The notes: generated by a model from the sequence alone, not told the origin. 30,389 nt of DNA from Clostridia bacterium (GCA_900769665.1 CAAGHL010000051.1:1-30389), one strand, 5' to 3'. Positions 16,676 through 24,834 are shown, counted from the first letter of the stretch. Numbers and translations are program-made.

Positions 16676-16894
16676 TTACGCGGCGCGAACAAAAATCTTG
16701 GTCGACAACTCACTATCCAACGCTACTCTGCCGTCCTTAATCTTGCATACGACGCTACCGCCGCTGGAACTAAGCACGACAATGCCGCCGTCGACGAGGA
16801 TTCCAAGACTTTCGAGGTGCTTCTTAAGTTTTTCGTCAGCGACGATCTTGATGATGGTAAGGTCGGTGTTGACGGGCGCAAATACCAAAGGCAT
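16676..16894 (-). CDS. Second FeoA-domain protein
   Basis: 72 residues, ATG at 16894 with AGGAGG four to five bases upstream. The pattern LKKHLESLGILVDGGIVVLSS, a glycine-rich turn, then VVCKIKDGRVALDSELSTKIFV matches the FeoA fold, though it is diverged from the FeoA encoded at 16153-16383. Having two FeoA-like genes before feoB is common in Clostridia. It is first in the operon, directly behind a strong promoter (16966-16994) and a hairpin leader. It probably supports FeoB activity as a cytoplasmic partner. Confidence 0.85.
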   Translation of the reverse strand: MPLVFAPVNTDLTIIKIVADEKLKKHLESLGILVDGGIVVLSSSGGSVVCKIKDGRVALDSELSTKIFVRAA

Positions 16895-16906
16895 AACTCC
16901 TCCTAC

Positions 16907-16946
16907 GTTTCACATCGGCACGTTCAAACGTCACAAAATGTGAAAC
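16907..16946 (-). promoter_or_regulatory. Leader stem-loop next to the feo ribosome site
   Basis: GTTTCACAT (16907-16915) is the exact complement of ATGTGAAAC (16938-16946), with 22 nt between that include a smaller ACGTT/AACGT repeat (16922-16931 area). In the transcript the stem ends two bases before AGGAGG. It could be a translational control hairpin or a DNA operator. Confidence 0.55.
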
Positions 16947-16959
16947 TTCTTTCAAGTTC

Positions 16960-16975
16960 GTGTTAATTCTAACAC
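16960..16975. promoter_or_regulatory. Palindromic operator overlapping the feo -10 box
   Basis: GTGTTA (16960-16965), four bases, TAACAC (16970-16975). The feo -10 box (16966-16971) lies inside it, so a bound protein would block RNA polymerase. The likely binder is the divergently encoded TetR protein; this is inference from position. Confidence 0.6.
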
Positions 16976-16994
16976 CACTATACGCATTTGTCAA
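16966..16994 (-). promoter_or_regulatory. Promoter of the feo operon
   Basis: Minus strand: perfect TTGACA (16989-16994), exact 17-bp spacer, TAGAAT (16966-16971). Transcription would start near 16959, giving a 65-nt leader. It overlaps the 6-4-6 palindrome. Confidence 0.85.
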
Positions 16995-17066
16995 ATGAAA
17001 TACGAAAAATTTTTCACATTTTTTAGATTTTTTTTTGTTTTGCACCTTTTCTTTTCGGAAAAACCG

Positions 17067-17075
17067 TGGTATAAT
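17067..17075 (+). promoter_or_regulatory. Extended -10 promoter of the TetR gene
   Basis: TGG followed by a perfect TATAAT (17070-17075), with no good -35. The -10 box ends six bases before the ATG (17082), so transcription should begin at or within a base of the start codon, and no ribosome site is present. The mRNA is probably leaderless. Confidence 0.7.
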
Positions 17076-17081
17076 ACAGCT

Positions 17082-17684
17082 ATGAAAAACGAAATCCGCC
17101 AACCGCAACAAGAACGGTCAATAGAAAAAAAGAACAGAATTATCCAAGCAGGCTACGAACTTTTTAGCGAAATAGGCTACTACGGCACCAATACCGTGGA
17201 AATTGCCAAGCGCGCAGGCGTAAGCACCGGCATTGTGTACGGCTACTTCCACGACAAGCACGACATACTGTTGTGCGTGTTGGAAATTTACCTAAACGAA
17301 GTCACCGAGCCGCTGTTGGAGCTGTTCCGCCATATAAAGTTGCCGCTCGATTTGCCGAAGTTGGTGACCGCCGTAGTGGACAAAACCATAGAAATGCACA
17401 CCACTCACGCACAACTACACAACACCTTGCACAGTTTGGCATCCTCCGACGAGGCTGTGGACAGACAATTTTTGGGATTGGAAGAACGCATAACCAAAGG
17501 TCTTACAATGCAACTTGAGGAGTTGGGACTTGCCGTAGACCACTTGCCAGAACGCATCCACTTGGCAATAAACCTTGTGCAAAGCTTTGCGCACGAGTAC
17601 GTGTTTGACAACCACGACTACATCGACTACAACGCCATGCACGAAATTGTGTGCAAAACCATTTGCGGTTTGATTGAAGGTTGA
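17082..17684 (+). CDS. TetR/AcrR-family transcriptional regulator
   Basis: 200 residues. The ATG at 17082 is chosen; the frame stays open to 16995 but that part overlaps the promoter and is low-complexity Phe-rich. The N-terminal DNA-binding domain (about 12-60) is typical: RIIQAGYELFSEIGYYGTNTVEIAKRAGVS, then GIVYGYFHDKHDIL. The helical C-terminal part (about 65-200) is the ligand-binding and dimer domain; the ligand is not predictable. It faces the feo operon across 187 nt that hold the operator-like palindrome at 16960-16975. It is the only clear plus-strand gene outside shadows. Control of feo and of itself is plausible but unproven. Confidence 0.92.
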   Translation: MKNEIRQPQQERSIEKKNRIIQAGYELFSEIGYYGTNTVEIAKRAGVSTGIVYGYFHDKHDILLCVLEIYLNEVTEPLLELFRHIKLPLDLPKLVTAVVDKTIEMHTTHAQLHNTLHSLASSDEAVDRQFLGLEERITKGLTMQLEELGLAVDHLPERIHLAINLVQSFAHEYVFDNHDYIDYNAMHEIVCKTICGLIEG

Positions 17685-17911
17685 CCTACTACTAGTTGAC
17701 AATCACAAAGACCGCGCGCACGCACGTATATGTGCGCACATGTACATATAGGGAGTTACAGCTACGTACAATCGACACAACAAGTTGAAATAGCGCAACG
17801 TTTTACTCGACGTTATATTGCTACTTGTTTGACAAAAAAGAGTTTTATTGCGCCAATGTAATAAAAAAATTTAATACGTATACAAAAAATGCCGACAAAT
17901 ACAATGTGAAG
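17685..17911. other. Intergenic region left of the IS remnant
   Basis: No gene seen. It contains the 12-bp palindrome ATGTGCGCACAT (17730-17741) flanked by TATATGT/ACATATA, and at 17875 the motif TACGTATACAAAAAATGCC, which is mirrored on the other side of the IS (18895-18913). Confidence 0.5.
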
Positions 17912-18878
17912 TGACCCCAAAAGTTTAGACAAATTTAATATTAAATGGTTTGCGAATGGGCTCGGTATTGTACCGGGCTCATTCCCTTTAGTCCGAGAGA
18001 TATTCTCTCGTTGTTGGGGTACTCTATGTATTCTTCCAACTTCTCTATGAATCCCCTAGGGGATTCAAGCTTTTCGCCATAGTACATCTCTACTTTCAGC
18101 CTGCCGAAAAAGTTCTCCATTATTCCGTTGTCCATGCAGTTCCCCTTGCGCGACATGCTTTGCGTTATGTTATGTTCCGCAAGTAATCGTTGGTACTCGG
18201 CATGCTGGTACTGCCAGCCTTGGTCAGAGTGAAACAATGGACGAGCATTCGACGGTAACTTTTCAAATAGTCCTTGCAACATATCTCTAATTTGTTGCAA
18301 GTTTGGACTTGTAGAAATTGAGTAAGAGATAATCTCCCTGTTGTACATATCCAAAACGGGAGATAGGTATATCTTTTCATCTCCAATCTTAAACTCTGTT
18401 ACGTCGGTTGTTAATTTCTCAAATGGTTTATTCGCACGAAAATCCCTATGTAACAGATTATCTGCCACCTTGCCGACAGTTCCCTTGTAAGAGTGATACT
18501 TGCCATTTTTGCTCTGTTTTCCACGCAAATTGAGCGTTTGCATTAGTTTTCGCACGGTTTTATGGTTAATTATATAACCCGACGCCCCTTATTCGATCCG
18601 CTTGCCTTGCAAGCTCTGCCTCGACGCTCCTTCATAAGACCTTCCGCTCCTTCCTCTAAGAATATGCGCTCCCACTTTTTTACTATATTTTTGTAGTTTT
18701 CTTCTTGTCCTTGATTTATATCCCAATACTTTCGTACCGTTTCATTGTAACAAAGGTGGTGTTCTCGCATATCCATTATAACGGATATCTTGAATTCTGT
18801 CGAGTATCTCCTATTTTCTCGTTTACTTTTTTTTATAAAAAATATGCACCTCCTAAAGTGTCTAACTTTTGGGGTGCA
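17912..18878 (-). mobile_element. IS3-family (IS150-type) element with internal deletion
   Basis: Ends are near-perfect inverted repeats: TGACCCCAAAAGTTTAGACA on the left and, reversed, TGCACCCCAAAAGTTAGACA on the right. Inside are the front of orfA and the back of orfB in the expected order. The element is 967 bp, whereas intact relatives are about 1.4-1.5 kb, so roughly 450-500 bp are missing at the orfA-orfB junction near 18570-18590. I see no clear target duplication. It should not move on its own, but its ends might still be used by a full copy elsewhere. Confidence 0.85.
17941..18585 (-). pseudogene. IS3 orfB transposase, 5'-truncated
   Basis: Integrase-core part of a DDE transposase. 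The open frame is readable from about 18585, where it enters as GYIINHKTVRKLM, an internal segment of the usual OrfB, with a stop codon just upstream; a GTG at 18555 could act as a start. Seen motifs: TTDVTEFK (first Asp), PLFHSDQGWQYQ (second Asp) and MSRKGNCMDNGIMENFFGRLKVEMYYGE (Glu), so the DDE residues remain. Missing are roughly the first 80 residues, which hold the helix-turn-helix and part of the region before the core. It is likely inactive. Confidence 0.85.
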
Positions 18879-18884
18879 TATCAA
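18570..18884 (-). pseudogene. IS3 orfA fragment, 3'-truncated
   Basis: The helix-turn-helix half of OrfA is recognisable: RRYSTEFKISVIMDMREHHL, then WERIFLEEGAEGLMKERRGRACKASG, ending abruptly in NKGRRVI before a stop created at the deletion joint. The usual C-terminal coiled coil and frameshift region are absent. The open frame starts at a TTG outside the IS end; the true start after AGGAGG (near 18857) now has ATA where ATG would be expected, another sign of decay. Confidence 0.8.
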
Positions 18885-18960
18885 AGAAATGTAGGCATTT
18901 TTTGTATACGTATGTATTTTTTGATTACGTCAAGCTGTTTTCAAAAGCGCAGTTGTCGTA

Positions 18961-19488
18961 CTAATCCAACAATGTGTTCGGGGCGGTGTCGGCACGTAAC
19001 TCCGACACCAAGCGTATTATCGTACGCACAACGTCGTTACAATTTTTTACGCCTTCCACCTTGATTGTTTCCGTCAGTACCTTTTTGTCGGGTTGTTCCT
19101 CACACGTAAGCAAGTTGTATTTGTGTGCGGCGCCCATAACTTCAAACACCACGTCGCCGTTGGAACTTGCCGCCATATATCTATTACGATAGATATTGGC
19201 TTTGACATTGAATATTTGCAACAGCGGAATAGTCCGCCCGTCGCTTAATACCAACGTATTATTATCGTCCAGTGCAATCAAAACATTCGGTCTTTTGTAA
19301 TCGACAACGCACAGGACAATAAGCACCGCCGCAGTAATAGCGCAACACACAGGGACAATCAGATCTTTAACGGTAATTGTTTTGTTCCAACTGAGTCCCC
19401 AAATCGAAGCCAAGCCGCACACCACCAATAACACGATGCACACAACATACCACACCGTTGCATTAACTTTTTCCGCAACTACTTTCAT
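18961..19488 (-). CDS. Two-helix membrane protein of unknown function
   Basis: 175 residues, ATG at 19488, with only a weak GAGAAG ribosome site. Two hydrophobic helices (about 10-32 and 44-64) are followed by a soluble domain rich in beta strands (VLIALDDNNTLVLSDGRTIPLLQIFNVKANIYRNRYM), then a helical tail. This two-helix plus beta layout recalls bacterial PH-like membrane proteins, but I cannot assign it. It starts 29 nt after the GH29-SGNH stop and is probably co-transcribed with it. The IS remnant lies just past its end. Confidence 0.7.
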   Translation of the reverse strand: MKVVAEKVNATVWYVVCIVLLVVCGLASIWGLSWNKTITVKDLIVPVCCAITAAVLIVLCVVDYKRPNVLIALDDNNTLVLSDGRTIPLLQIFNVKANIYRNRYMAASSNGDVVFEVMGAAHKYNLLTCEEQPDKKVLTETIKVEGVKNCNDVVRTIIRLVSELRADTAPNTLLD

Positions 19489-19517
19489 CGTTTTCTTCTC
19501 AACCGCAATGGTTCACT

Positions 19518-21362
19518 TTACAGCTTATGCTTTTCTGCAAGGTAGTTTTTCAGGCGGGTGGCGATGAGGCGGTGACCTTGGTCGTTGGGGTGCAGTCCGT
19601 CCACGGTAAAGGCGTCGCCTGCCGTCTTCGGTTCGGGGAAGACGTCGCAAATATCCAAGCAATCAACGCCGTACTTGGCGCAAGTTTCGGCAATCTTGGC
19701 GCGATACACGCCTAGCGGCTCGCCGTCGTGCTTTCTTCCGTCGCCGTGGCGGCTGTTTTCGTTGTATCTATGCAACGGCAACACAAAGCAAATCTTTTGT
19801 TTGGAATATGTTTCCGTCAAGTAATGCAGTAGGTTGTTTATTGCGCCGCAAAACGTGTAGTCGGACAAATCACCGTCATGCCCGAATTGCGCCTCGCCGT
19901 GACCGAAGTCGTTGGTTCCGCCAAACACAAACAAAAAGTCAATGTCCTTGTCCATCTTGCGAGCGCGTTGCAAAAAGTACTCGTCGTACGACGGATTTTC
20001 CGATGCCGTACGTTGTGCCGCAATGCGAGTGCCGCCCACGCCGTAGTTTAGTTGCGTTACATCCAACATATCGCACAGCACCGATGTGTACATAGCGTCC
20101 ACACTGCTTGCCCCTGCTCCTGCCGTAATGCTGTCGCCCAAGAAGGCAATTTTTGTCTTGTTCATGCGTACCTTTGCCACGCGACAACCCAAGCTTGTGC
20201 CGTACTCAAACGGTTCCACCACCAAGCCGCCGCTGACAAAATCGCGCTTGACCGCTTTGCCGTTGTCCAACCACGTTGCCGACTCGATCTTGTGTCCGCC
20301 GTCCACATGCACCACACGTTTGTTTTGCGCCCTAGTCACGTTTGCGTTGGCTTCCATAGGCACGTTGTCCACGCACAAGTAGTAGTCATCGCCTTTACGC
20401 AACACGGTAGCGCCGTCTGCAACAACCTTGCAAGGCACGGCTTCGTACAAAAACTTACCCGTGTACGAAATCCACTTACCAAGACTTTTCAGGGTGGCTT
20501 TTTCCATCGCAGTCACTGTTCCGTCGCCCTTCAAACCCGTATTCAGTAGCATATTGCAACCGTACTTGCGACACTCCACGAAGTCCTGCGCAAGTTGTTT
20601 GACAGGTTTTACGCACAAATCTCGCTCTGCATAGCCCCAGTGGTCGGTCAACCCCTCGCACATTTCGCCAATACGAGGTCTATCCGAGCAATCGGCAAAT
20701 CCCGGGGTACCGCGCTCAAACGTCACACAGTCGATTTCGCCGTGCGTAACCTTGCCTTGGGCGTTAAGTCCGGTATTGTTGACGATAATTGCCGTCGGCT
20801 GATACTTGCGGATAGTGCCGTACAAACGATCCCACTGCCAATCGGCGGCAGGGTTGTTCCAATAGCCGTCAAACCAAAAACCACCGATTTTGCCATAGTT
20901 TTTGCACAGCAGTTCCACACTTGCGACAAGGTAATCAATGTACTTTCCGAAGTCATTGGCAAAATCCTCGTTGTGCCAATCGATGAGCGTATGGTAGAAA
21001 AACGGCATTATGTTTTGCTCGTTGCATGCCGCAACAAACTCGGCGACAAGGTCACGTCCGCAAGCCGAGTGCGGCGCGTCGAAATCGGACAAACCGCATG
21101 TATCGTACAAACTAAAACCGTCGTGATGGCGCGTGGTAAGGTTGACGTACTTTGCGCCCGCCGCCTTTGCCGTGGCTACCAGAGCTTGCGCCCAATTGTC
21201 CTTGACGATAAACTTTTGCATGCTTTGCTCGTAGCGTTGTTTCGCCTCGCCTTGCAAATTGTAGGCGTACCACTCGCCCTTGCCGACTGCGCTGTACAAC
21301 CCGAAGTGCGCAAACAAGCCCAACCCGAGCTTTTGAAATTCTCTTATGTATTCGTAACTCAT
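19518..21362 (-). CDS. GH29 alpha-L-fucosidase fused to an SGNH/GDSL hydrolase
   Basis: 614 residues, ATG at 21362 with GGAG seven bases upstream, no signal peptide. Residues 1-300 are a GH29 barrel: LTTRHHDGF (75-83) and nucleophile D165 in IGGFWFDGYW. Residues about 305-398 form a beta domain. Residues about 402-614 are a full SGNH hydrolase: GDSITAG (Ser411), GVGGTR (441-446), GGTND (Asn484), and DGLHPNDQG (Asp588/His591). So a fucosidase and a probable deacetylase/esterase are joined in one cytoplasmic protein. It could strip acetyl groups and then fucose from imported glycans; order and substrate are inferred. It is isolated from the GH3 gene upstream by two terminators. Confidence 0.9.
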   Translation of the reverse strand: MSYEYIREFQKLGLGLFAHFGLYSAVGKGEWYAYNLQGEAKQRYEQSMQKFIVKDNWAQALVATAKAAGAKYVNLTTRHHDGFSLYDTCGLSDFDAPHSACGRDLVAEFVAACNEQNIMPFFYHTLIDWHNEDFANDFGKYIDYLVASVELLCKNYGKIGGFWFDGYWNNPAADWQWDRLYGTIRKYQPTAIIVNNTGLNAQGKVTHGEIDCVTFERGTPGFADCSDRPRIGEMCEGLTDHWGYAERDLCVKPVKQLAQDFVECRKYGCNMLLNTGLKGDGTVTAMEKATLKSLGKWISYTGKFLYEAVPCKVVADGATVLRKGDDYYLCVDNVPMEANANVTRAQNKRVVHVDGGHKIESATWLDNGKAVKRDFVSGGLVVEPFEYGTSLGCRVAKVRMNKTKIAFLGDSITAGAGASSVDAMYTSVLCDMLDVTQLNYGVGGTRIAAQRTASENPSYDEYFLQRARKMDKDIDFLFVFGGTNDFGHGEAQFGHDGDLSDYTFCGAINNLLHYLTETYSKQKICFVLPLHRYNENSRHGDGRKHDGEPLGVYRAKIAETCAKYGVDCLDICDVFPEPKTAGDAFTVDGLHPNDQGHRLIATRLKNYLAEKHKL

Positions 21363-21554
21363 ATAATTTCTCCGTTGTTAGTTTTGGAGTGTAGTTAGCT
21401 TTATCGTTAGCTAACATAACTTGTAGTCCTAAAAATTGTACCACCAAATACACGCAATGTCAACTCGGCGCAACATATACGTTTGCCGAAAAGTAGCCGC
21501 ACAACATCGTCATAAATTTTCAACAAACAAGTCAATTCAACCGCATTTTAGTCA

Positions 21555-21597
21555 AAAAATCGTCTGCATTTCGCAAAGAAAATGCAGACAATTTTTG
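21555..21597 (-). terminator. Bidirectional terminator-like hairpin
   Basis: GTCTGCATTT (21562-21571), 8-nt loop, AAATGCAGAC (21580-21589). T-runs follow on both strands: AATTTTTG on plus, GATTTTTTG on minus. It is the intact form of a repeat whose second copy is split by the IS at 18880. Confidence 0.65.
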
Positions 21598-21736
21598 CAT
21601 ACGTATGTTAATTTTGGCGACATATTACCAATTACCGCAAGCAACATGGCGTAATGCCCATTACGCTACGACGTAGCGCAAAACGCCGTGCCAAACAACG
21701 TCAAACCGCTACCACGCAACAGTCCCGTAAGGCAAC

Positions 21737-21764
21737 AAAAAAGGGCGCGACTTTCGTCACGCCC
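21737..21764 (-). terminator. Terminator of module 2
   Basis: Minus strand: GGGCGTGAC, GAAA tetraloop, GTCGCGCCC, then six T. Nine pairs with one G-U. It is about 55 nt past the GH3 stop at 21820. Confidence 0.88.
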
Positions 21765-21819
21765 TCGCACAGATGTCGATTGTTGAGTTAGTGTGCATGT
21801 TCGACATCGTAGTGCCGTG

Positions 21820-24800
21820 TTACTCCGCCGTTTGCGTAGTTCCGTCTACGGCGTTGTCCTCTTCGCGCTTGCTACGCACGTAGCCGCGGAAGCTGAATCC
21901 GCTTGCAAGTCCAAGTCCGACAAGTGCCGTCACGTCGATAAATCCGAGCAACACCACCCACCACGGGAAAGGTTTGTCTATTGTACCGATTACGCTGTCC
22001 TTGTTCAACTCGTTTGCCGTAGCGTGGTAGTTGAGGGTGTCGGCGTAAGCGTACAAGATGTCCTTTGCAGACTTGTAAATGCTTGCCTTTGCAGTGTTAC
22101 TGCTGCTGTCGTTAAACCAGCCGATACCGGGGTTGTTGTCACGGAACAGCAATTGGCTGTTACCTGCGCGCACGCACTCGTCAACGTCGTGTACCGTGTC
22201 GGTAGGACGGCTTGCGCCTGCGTTTTGGTAGTAGTCGGTGATTACCGTACCGTTGAAGCCCCACTCGTTGCGAAGTACGCCCGTAAGCATTGCCCAGCTA
22301 CCTGCGGCACGAGTACCGCCGATACGGTCAACAGAGCTCATCATTGCGTTTGCCTTGCCTACTTTTACGGCAATTTCAAACACTTTGAGGTAGTTTTCGC
22401 GCATGTTTTGTTCCGTCAACCATTTGTAAGCGCCGTTACGTCCAGATTCGCTGTCGTTGACTGCAATGTGCTTGATGTACGCCGTTACGCCTTCCTTCTT
22501 AGCGCCGAGCACGTGGTAAGCGCACATATATCCGCTCAAGATGGGGTCTTCGCTGTAGTACTCGAAGTTACGTCCGCCCATTACCGAACGGTGAAGGTTT
22601 GCGCCGGGTCCGTACCAACCTTGGATACCGATTGCCGTACCTTCTTCGCCGATACCCATACCTACTTGGTAAGCCATGTACCAGTCCCAAGTTTGGGCAA
22701 GTATCGTACTGCTGGGGTAGCATGCCGCTTTGAGGTCGCCTTGACCTACAACGCTGTTGTTGAAACCTGTAGGACCGTCAGTGTCGACCGTTTCCGGCTT
22801 GCCGATGGAGTCGATCTTGATAGTACCGAAACCGCCCTTACAAATAAGTCTTGCGCAGGTGTCCAAGCTAAGTTGGCTGACAAGTTCGTCCCACATCGGG
22901 TCGTCGTAGTCCACGCCGAACAAGTCGGTGATGGTCCACTCCGTATCGGTGGAGCCGAATGTCGGCGCAACGTCGTCATCGTTGACAACGGGCGTCTTTA
23001 CGGTGAAGGTGTCATCCTTCAACTTGCTGCCCATGTTGCGGTTTTCCGGTTTTGCAACGGGGAATGTGCTGACAAAGTTGCTACGAGTCATGTACACGAT
23101 ACCCGTTTCGTCGTCCGCACCGTCGATGCTGTGTGCCGCGGTGACAGCCTTTTCTTGGATGGTGCTGCTTGCGCCGCTGACGGTGTTGGTGTAGTTGGTA
23201 AACAAGTTTTGTACTTTGTTGCCCGTCGTGGAATCCGTTTCGTAACGGAAGCCTTCGCTAGGCACGGTGTAGGTGTAGGTAGCTTGTCCGCTAGCGGGCG
23301 TTGCCACTGTGTGGGCGTCGGTACGCAACGTGATCGTGTATGCGCCGCCCTCCAGTTCGTAACCCATAAATCCGTTGTTGTTGCGGTCGTAGCAGTCGTA
23401 GCTCTTCATGTCTTCGACGTCGAAGGTCAACGTCAACTTTTCCGTTTCGTTGGGTTTAAGCACGCCTGTCTTGGCAAACGCAACAAGGTTGAGCGCGGAC
23501 TTTTCGATTCCGCCTGCGGTGTAGGGCGAGCTGTAGTACACTTGCACTACGTCTGCGCCGTCGTATTCGCCTGTGTTTTGCACGTACACATCGAAGCCGA
23601 TTTTGCCGTCCTTAGCCAACGTTGCGGTGTTGGTTGCGGCAGGTTCGACTGTCCACTCGAAGGTCGTGTAGGACAAACCGAAACCGAAGGGGTACTGCAC
23701 TACGTCTTTGTAACCGCTTGTGATGTTCCATTGCGTCTTGGCAAATTCCGTATCCCAGAAGCCTTCCGCATCGGCGGTTTCGTACCACTTGTAACCGACA
23801 TAGATGTCTTCCAAGTAGTCGCTGTACTTGTTGGCGCGCGTTCCGAGCGAAGTATCCGTGGAGATGTCAAGGTAGGAACCTACGCCTTCACGTCCGCTGG
23901 TTGCGTAGCTTGCTGAGGTGGAGATGTCGTACGCCCAAGTGTCGGACACTTTGCCCGAGGGAGTAACCTTACCTGCAAGGATGTTGCCGATACCGATACT
24001 GCCGCGTGTGCCGGGCATACCCATGAAGATTACGCTGTCAATGTCGTACTCGTCTACAAAGCCGAGTTCCATGGGGTTGGTCGTGTTGAGCACAAGCACA
24101 ACCTTGTCGAAGTTGTCGCAAACGGTCTTGATCATTGCTTCTTCGCGATCGCTGATGTGTTGCAATTTGCGAGAAGTGTCGTTTGCGCCTGTGGAAACGT
24201 ATTGCACCTTGGAGTAGTCGTTACCTTCGCCGAGAAGACGACCGAGGACAATGATTGCTTGGTCGGAGAAGTTCTTGGCTTGGTTGACGCGTTCGGTGTT
24301 GAGGAAGCTGCTGTCAGCCTCGGTAACGCCGTAGTAGTTTTTGTACAAATCGTCGCTGTACGCTTCGATAACGAAGTTTCCGCTACCGCCTACACGACGG
24401 AAGTCCAATGCGTTGTACGCCTTGGCAAGTTCTTCGTTGATTTCAAATCCTGCTTCGCGAAGTCCGCCGTAGAAAGTTACAAGATTGTTACGAGAACCCG
24501 TACCGGAGCCGGTGCCTTGCGGCAAGAAACCATTGTCACTGCCTGCCCAACCGAACACGTTGACGCGGTTGTTTTCCTTCATGGGGAGTACGTTGTTTTC
24601 GTTCTTCAACATTACTGCGCCTGCCTCTTCCACTTTTTGTGCAAGAGCGTCGTTTTTAGCACGTACCGCAGTTGTGTTTTCGTTGTCTTTGAAGCCTTGT
24701 CCGCACAAGAAAGACGTGATTACGTCGAAGTTTTGGAAGCTGATTACGTTACCTATCGTAAGCGCAACAATCAAAATCAGCGATACGGCACTTACAACAA

Positions 24801-24834
24801 TGGCTTTAATCAACTTTTTTTGAGAAGTTTTCAT
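21820..24834 (-). CDS. Membrane-anchored, domain-permuted GH3 beta-glucosidase-like enzyme
   Basis: 1004 residues, ATG at 24834. Hydrophobic segments near both ends (about 9-33 and 957-980) suggest the enzyme is held outside the membrane. Domain order is reversed: alpha/beta sandwich (about 60-390, with AGAVMLKNENNVLPM), fibronectin-III-like domain (391-525), then the TIM-barrel domain (about 630-910). Unlike the GH3 at 6145-9204, the catalytic set looks complete: DTDGPTGF (D686), NLHRSVMGGRNFEYYSEDP, IKHIAVND (788-794) and nucleophile D867 in GTVITDYYQ. It should release terminal beta-linked glucose or a similar sugar from surface-bound glycans. It begins 53 nt after the lipoprotein gene, so both likely share one transcript. 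Confidence 0.93.
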   Translation of the reverse strand: MKTSQKKLIKAIVVSAVSLILIVALTIGNVISFQNFDVITSFLCGQGFKDNENTTAVRAKNDALAQKVEEAGAVMLKNENNVLPMKENNRVNVFGWAGSDNGFLPQGTGSGTGSRNNLVTFYGGLREAGFEINEELAKAYNALDFRRVGGSGNFVIEAYSDDLYKNYYGVTEADSSFLNTERVNQAKNFSDQAIIVLGRLLGEGNDYSKVQYVSTGANDTSRKLQHISDREEAMIKTVCDNFDKVVLVLNTTNPMELGFVDEYDIDSVIFMGMPGTRGSIGIGNILAGKVTPSGKVSDTWAYDISTSASYATSGREGVGSYLDISTDTSLGTRANKYSDYLEDIYVGYKWYETADAEGFWDTEFAKTQWNITSGYKDVVQYPFGFGLSYTTFEWTVEPAATNTATLAKDGKIGFDVYVQNTGEYDGADVVQVYYSSPYTAGGIEKSALNLVAFAKTGVLKPNETEKLTLTFDVEDMKSYDCYDRNNNGFMGYELEGGAYTITLRTDAHTVATPASGQATYTYTVPSEGFRYETDSTTGNKVQNLFTNYTNTVSGASSTIQEKAVTAAHSIDGADDETGIVYMTRSNFVSTFPVAKPENRNMGSKLKDDTFTVKTPVVNDDDVAPTFGSTDTEWTITDLFGVDYDDPMWDELVSQLSLDTCARLICKGGFGTIKIDSIGKPETVDTDGPTGFNNSVVGQGDLKAACYPSSTILAQTWDWYMAYQVGMGIGEEGTAIGIQGWYGPGANLHRSVMGGRNFEYYSEDPILSGYMCAYHVLGAKKEGVTAYIKHIAVNDSESGRNGAYKWLTEQNMRENYLKVFEIAVKVGKANAMMSSVDRIGGTRAAGSWAMLTGVLRNEWGFNGTVITDYYQNAGASRPTDTVHDVDECVRAGNSQLLFRDNNPGIGWFNDSSSNTAKASIYKSAKDILYAYADTLNYHATANELNKDSVIGTIDKPFPWWVVLLGFIDVTALVGLGLASGFSFRGYVRSKREEDNAVDGTTQTAE

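Larger units (their letters stand above)
21363..21819. other. Intergenic region with four hairpins
   Basis: 457 bases without a supported gene. It contains a terminator-like hairpin (21562-21589), the TACGTAT motif (21600-21606), two small perfect hairpins, GCGTAATG/CATTACGC (21649-21666) and GCTAC/GTAGC (21665-21677), and a strong terminator (21737-21764). The stretch 21575-21606 resembles the right flank of the IS remnant. Confidence 0.6.

Noticed and set aside
16995..17081. Longer start for the TetR protein at 16995
   Set aside because: It would add 29 Phe-rich residues across the promoter; the ATG at 17082 gives a normal TetR N-terminus.
17900..18890. Target-site duplication of the IS
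   Set aside because: The bases next to the ends (GAAG on the left, TATC on the right) do not match.
21793..23916. 707-codon open frame on the plus strand
   Set aside because: It lies fully antisense to the GH3 gene, has no ribosome site and its composition is Val/Cys/Arg-rich as expected from the reverse of a biased gene. The same holds for 26424-27923, 13550-15151 and 6562-7542.
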